Assembly (NCBI GenBank): GCA_902779055.1
Contig: CACZAD010000005.1
Location: 62,001-126,000 of the forward strand
DNA length: 64,000 nt
From: Fibrobacter succinogenes
GTDB lineage: Bacteria > Fibrobacterota > Fibrobacteria > Fibrobacterales > Fibrobacteraceae
Direction of reading: 5' to 3'
Below the pieces are notes generated by a model that worked only from the letters and a program-made list of their open reading frames with translations, did not search any database and had not been told where the DNA came from. The translations under genes were made by a program, and so were the position numbers. This document shows positions 61,673 through 64,000 of the stretch, piece by piece; positions within the stretch are counted from its first letter, which is position 1, and the number at the start of each line of letters is the position of its first letter.

Positions 61673-62957
61673 ATCGAGCGATTTTCTTTGAAACGGTCGC
61701 TTGTCCGCCCGCTTCAGCCCGGATGATGTACGTGCCTTTGGGAAACTTTGCAGGCACTTCAAAGCCGCTGACATTCCCAAGGTCATTCCCGTTCAGGTCA
61801 AAAAGCGTGTATCTGGTGTATTTTTGCGAATCGGCAGGCGAACGTTTTGCCGAACCCGGAAGAAATGTTTCGGAATCTGGATTCTCGCCGGCTTTGGGCT
61901 TTCGAACCTTGAGGCTCTTTTCCGTGAATTCGATGACATAACTGCCATCGCTTTCGCGCTTGATGGTCTTGCCGCCCTGTTCTACGATTGCGTTTTCGCC
62001 AATGCTTTGGGTGTCGATGTTTACGCGGAGCGGAACGCTTGCGGGCATATACTCGCTAGGAATATCCCATTCTACGGTGAAGCCGTCATCTGTTGCGGTT
62101 TCTTTTGCAGAATCGACGATAAAGTGGGCGCGGTAATAGGCGCCGACGGTGCCGAACGGGGCTACCCAAAGATTGTTTTCGATGGCGTGCTTGAATTGCT
62201 TTTCGATATCCGCGGGGTCGATGGCGTAGTCGTCGCCCTTGTCATCCGTGACGCCGTGATTCAAAACGACGAGCCAGGAACCGCCCTTTACCTGGACTTC
62301 CCACGGATTGGCGCCTTCGAAGTTGCCGATGAACGCCGCCGTGTCAAGCGACGAAAGCATCTCGTCTACGGAAGCGCCCGAGCGCGTCCAGATTTTGGCC
62401 TTGAGGCTTAACCAGTCCGGTTCCTCGTCCCATTCGTTACGCCCGTGCCAGCCACAGTCTCGGTTGATAAAGTGGTGCTTGGCGATGAAACTTTTGACAT
62501 TGTCGTTGTCTTCGCAGAAAGGTGTGGCAAATGAAATGACTCGAATGTTCGCGCCCTTGTCCGCGAGAGTCTTTTCGATATTTTCGGCGAACTGGATGAT
62601 TTCTTTTTCCAGTTCGCTGTTGTCGCTGATCGAAGTCAGGTGCCCGTGAGATTCGGTGTGGTTGCCCATTTCGTGGCCATTGTTTGCAAGTGCTGCAAAA
62701 CCTTCGGCCTTTTGCCTATAGCCGCTCCCCATATTTGTGAGGAAAAATGTGACGTGTACATCGGGCAGCTTGTCTAGCACAGGCTTTAGATAATCGATTT
62801 GGTTTTCGAGGGCGTCATCGAAAGTGAAACTTACGGCGCCGACATGGCCGTTCCATGGAATGGTTTTGATAGGTGATGCCATGCTGAATCCTGCGAGCCC
62901 AAAGGCGACGGAACAAGCCGTAACGGCTTGTATATTTGAAAATAATTTGCTGTTCAT
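61671..62957 (-). CDS. Secreted polysaccharide deacetylase (CE4/NodB type) with C-terminal sorting-type module
   Basis: 428 residues from ATG 62957; an in-frame TTG four codons earlier is less likely. Signal peptide ~1-27 (ends GFSMA). NodB-type domain ~30-290: AVSFTFDDALENQ (first metal/catalytic Asp), GHEMGNHTESHGHL (metal-binding His pair), VISFATPFCEDND, and VVLNHGVTDD as the late His motif. After a short beta region, the C-terminal module (~350-428) has YTLFDLNGNDLGNVSG and GTYIIRAEAGG. CE4 enzymes remove N- or O-acetyl groups from chitin oligomers, peptidoglycan or xylan. In this context acetylxylan is plausible, but the sequence does not settle it. The stop codon touches a palindromic repeat. 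No CBM6. Confidence 0.88.
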   Translation of the reverse strand: MNSKLFSNIQAVTACSVAFGLAGFSMASPIKTIPWNGHVGAVSFTFDDALENQIDYLKPVLDKLPDVHVTFFLTNMGSGYRQKAEGFAALANNGHEMGNHTESHGHLTSISDNSELEKEIIQFAENIEKTLADKGANIRVISFATPFCEDNDNVKSFIAKHHFINRDCGWHGRNEWDEEPDWLSLKAKIWTRSGASVDEMLSSLDTAAFIGNFEGANPWEVQVKGGSWLVVLNHGVTDDKGDDYAIDPADIEKQFKHAIENNLWVAPFGTVGAYYRAHFIVDSAKETATDDGFTVEWDIPSEYMPASVPLRVNIDTQSIGENAIVEQGGKTIKRESDGSYVIEFTEKSLKVRKPKAGENPDSETFLPGSAKRSPADSQKYTRYTLFDLNGNDLGNVSGFEVPAKFPKGTYIIRAEAGGQATVSKKIAR

Positions 62958-63038
62958 ATCCACGTCCAAACAACTTTTTTATAAAGATAATAAATAGCTG
63001 TGAGCTATGAGCGATGAGTGGTTCGCTGAGTGTTGAAG

Positions 63039-63494
63039 TTATTCTTTGGCGGAAAAGTATAGCAATGATTTTGTGACAAAAAAAGAAAGGCTGATTTTCC
63101 AATCTGCTTTGCGATATTTCGCTACGTCCAATTCAAGGCATGTAAAATCAATCCGGGCAGACCATCCGAAGTCAAATTCGGATTTAGTCATTCCAAACTC
63201 GGGTCCCGTAGTTAGCAGAAAAACATTGTCGATTGCATAGACAAAGCTGGGGTTTGCATAGACCGAAAAGGATTTTTTTGTGAAATAAGTTTTTCCCCGT
63301 AAAAAGAATAGGAACGTGTCGCTTTTGATATAGGAGTCGTATAGCCATCCCCCGACATCAAAACCGGCGGTTCCCATACCGCTGCCGAACGAGTATCCGC
63401 CAAAACCAGATGCTAACGAGATATTCTTATTTTCCGTATTATCAGCAAATGACATTCCAATCATCAGAAGAAGAGATAAGATAAATTGGCGCAT
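63039..63494 (-). CDS. Small secreted or outer-membrane protein of unknown function
   Basis: 151 residues from the ATG at 63494 (an earlier in-frame start adds MYIPH ahead of a good signal peptide and is rejected). Signal peptide ~1-18 (MRQFILSLLLMIGMSFA). The mature part is rich in Gly, Phe, Tyr and Ser with alternating hydrophobic residues (FGGYSFGSGMGTAGFDVGGW, LFFLRGKTYFTKKSFSVYAN, FDFGWSARIDFTCLELDV), suggesting a small beta-barrel. No family is recognised. It lies between the deacetylase and the transporter on the same strand, without clear operon links. Confidence 0.6.
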   Translation of the reverse strand: MRQFILSLLLMIGMSFADNTENKNISLASGFGGYSFGSGMGTAGFDVGGWLYDSYIKSDTFLFFLRGKTYFTKKSFSVYANPSFVYAIDNVFLLTTGPEFGMTKSEFDFGWSARIDFTCLELDVAKYRKADWKISLSFFVTKSLLYFSAKE

Positions 63495-63517
63495 ATGGGG
63501 AATATACAATTTTAGGC

Positions 63518-63549
63518 AAAAAAAATTGCCCCGGACAAAAGTCCGGGAC
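63518..63549 (-). terminator. Rho-independent terminator of the transporter gene
   Basis: On the minus strand: CCCGGAC/GTCCGGG stem, loop TTTT, then GCAA and eight T. Confidence 0.9.
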
Positions 63550-63576
63550 GATTGGATTGGTGGTAGAATCTTGTGA

Positions 63577-64000
63577 TTACATCGCTTCGAGCTTCTTGCC
63601 CTTGGTTTCGTTCACCAGCTTGGCGACGAACACAAAGCTTATAGCCGCAAAGGTCGTGTAAATCAAGTAGGTCGGGCCGATGCCGATGCCGTCCTTGCCG
63701 ACGAGAACCGGGAAAGACCAGCTGACCAAGAAGTTTGCACCCCACTGAGCAAGGCCGCAGATTGCGATTGCCACGGCACGGATGCGGTTGTTGAACATTT
63801 CGCCGAGCATCACCCACATCACCGGACCCCATGTAGCGGCAAAGAATGCCACGTAGAAGTTTGCTGCGAGGAGGGCGAAAATACCGCTATTGCCAACGAG
63901 GTTGCCGCTTGCGTCGGAACCGAAGATGAAGCAGCACGCGAGAATGCCAAGCGTTAGCGTCATGCCTGCAGAACCGATGAGCAAGAGCGGCTTACGACCA
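63577..64000 (-). CDS. Sugar transporter of the major facilitator superfamily, C-terminal part (5' end outside window)
   Basis: The frame is open to the window edge; ~141 residues are visible. GRKPLLL at the visible start is the D(K/R)xGRKP loop of sugar porters. Four hydrophobic helices follow, with WGPVMWVMLGEMFNNRIRA (the PESPRxL-equivalent E-x-F-x-x-x-x-R region), AQWGANFLVSWSFPVL, and a C-terminal TKGKKLE, the usual NETKGKSLE end. This places it in the sugar porter family, near the xylose/arabinose/glucose proton symporters. It would take up sugars released by the extracellular enzymes, but the substrate cannot be read from this part. Confidence 0.9.
   Translation of the reverse strand, partial: GRKPLLLIGSAGMTLTLGILACCFIFGSDASGNLVGNSGIFALLAANFYVAFFAATWGPVMWVMLGEMFNNRIRAVAIAICGLAQWGANFLVSWSFPVLVGKDGIGIGPTYLIYTTFAAISFVFVAKLVNETKGKKLEAM

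Noticed and set aside
61451..61726. 91-codon plus-strand open frame downstream of GH8
   Set aside because: It lies entirely on the duplicated palindromic repeats and the translated repeat explains the internal duplication.
62995..63032. GTGAGCTATGAGCGATGAG low-complexity stretch
   Set aside because: It resembles degenerate dispersed filler near gene ends; no second copy in the window supports a defined repeat.

Overview
The window looks like a chromosomal segment of a Fibrobacter species (F. succinogenes or a close relative). The evidence is lineage-specific: a lipoprotein with two FISUMP domains, a TIGR02147-family regulator, long Ser-rich linkers, and a long run of secreted glycoside hydrolases that almost all carry a CBM6 module followed by a Fibrobacter-type C-terminal module. 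I saw no rRNA, tRNA, insertion sequence, prophage or CRISPR array.

Layout. 1-5.5 kb: the end of an FKBP-type isomerase gene, a large secreted repeat protein with a 47-residue peptide gene behind it, and the FISUMP lipoprotein. 5.5-7.7 kb: a TIGR02147 regulator overlapping a carbohydrate-binding-like lipoprotein. 7.8-47.7 kb: a hemicellulose-degradation island. In order it holds three paralogous GH43 enzymes, GH30, a CE6 acetylxylan esterase, two CE1-like esterases on the minus strand, another GH43, a third CE1-like esterase, GH27, a beta-helix enzyme plus GH43 pair, GH2, GH95, GH5 and two GH10 xylanases. 48-59 kb: a signalling block of two hybrid histidine kinases, one Hpt protein and two response regulators with HD-GYP domains, with an acyltransferase between them. 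59-64 kb: a GH8 glucanase, a CE4-type deacetylase, a small probable membrane or beta-barrel protein and the end of a sugar transporter of the major facilitator superfamily.

How the parts fit. The enzymes together cover the arabinoxylan backbone (GH10, GH30), its acetyl, feruloyl and arabinosyl decorations (CE6, CE1, GH43), and galactosyl/fucosyl side chains of xyloglucan or mannan type (GH27, GH2, GH95). Almost every plus-strand enzyme gene has its own promoter and terminator.

Main observation. I found one shared promoter architecture at 16 places between 5.5 and 45.9 kb. A 16-base palindrome-like box (consensus TTGACAAAANGTCCAT) is followed 43-44 bases later (41 in one case) by a TAnnTTTA-like -10 element. 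The box precedes every plus-strand enzyme gene of the island except the second gene of the one two-gene operon. It also precedes the TIGR02147-lipoprotein operon itself, and one apparently non-coding transcript at about 15.15-15.35 kb that ends in a strong terminator. This suggests a hemicellulose regulon whose candidate regulator is the adjacent TIGR02147 protein, with the co-transcribed lipoprotein as a possible sensor. The two minus-strand esterase genes lack the box near their starts and instead share a different conserved leader block.
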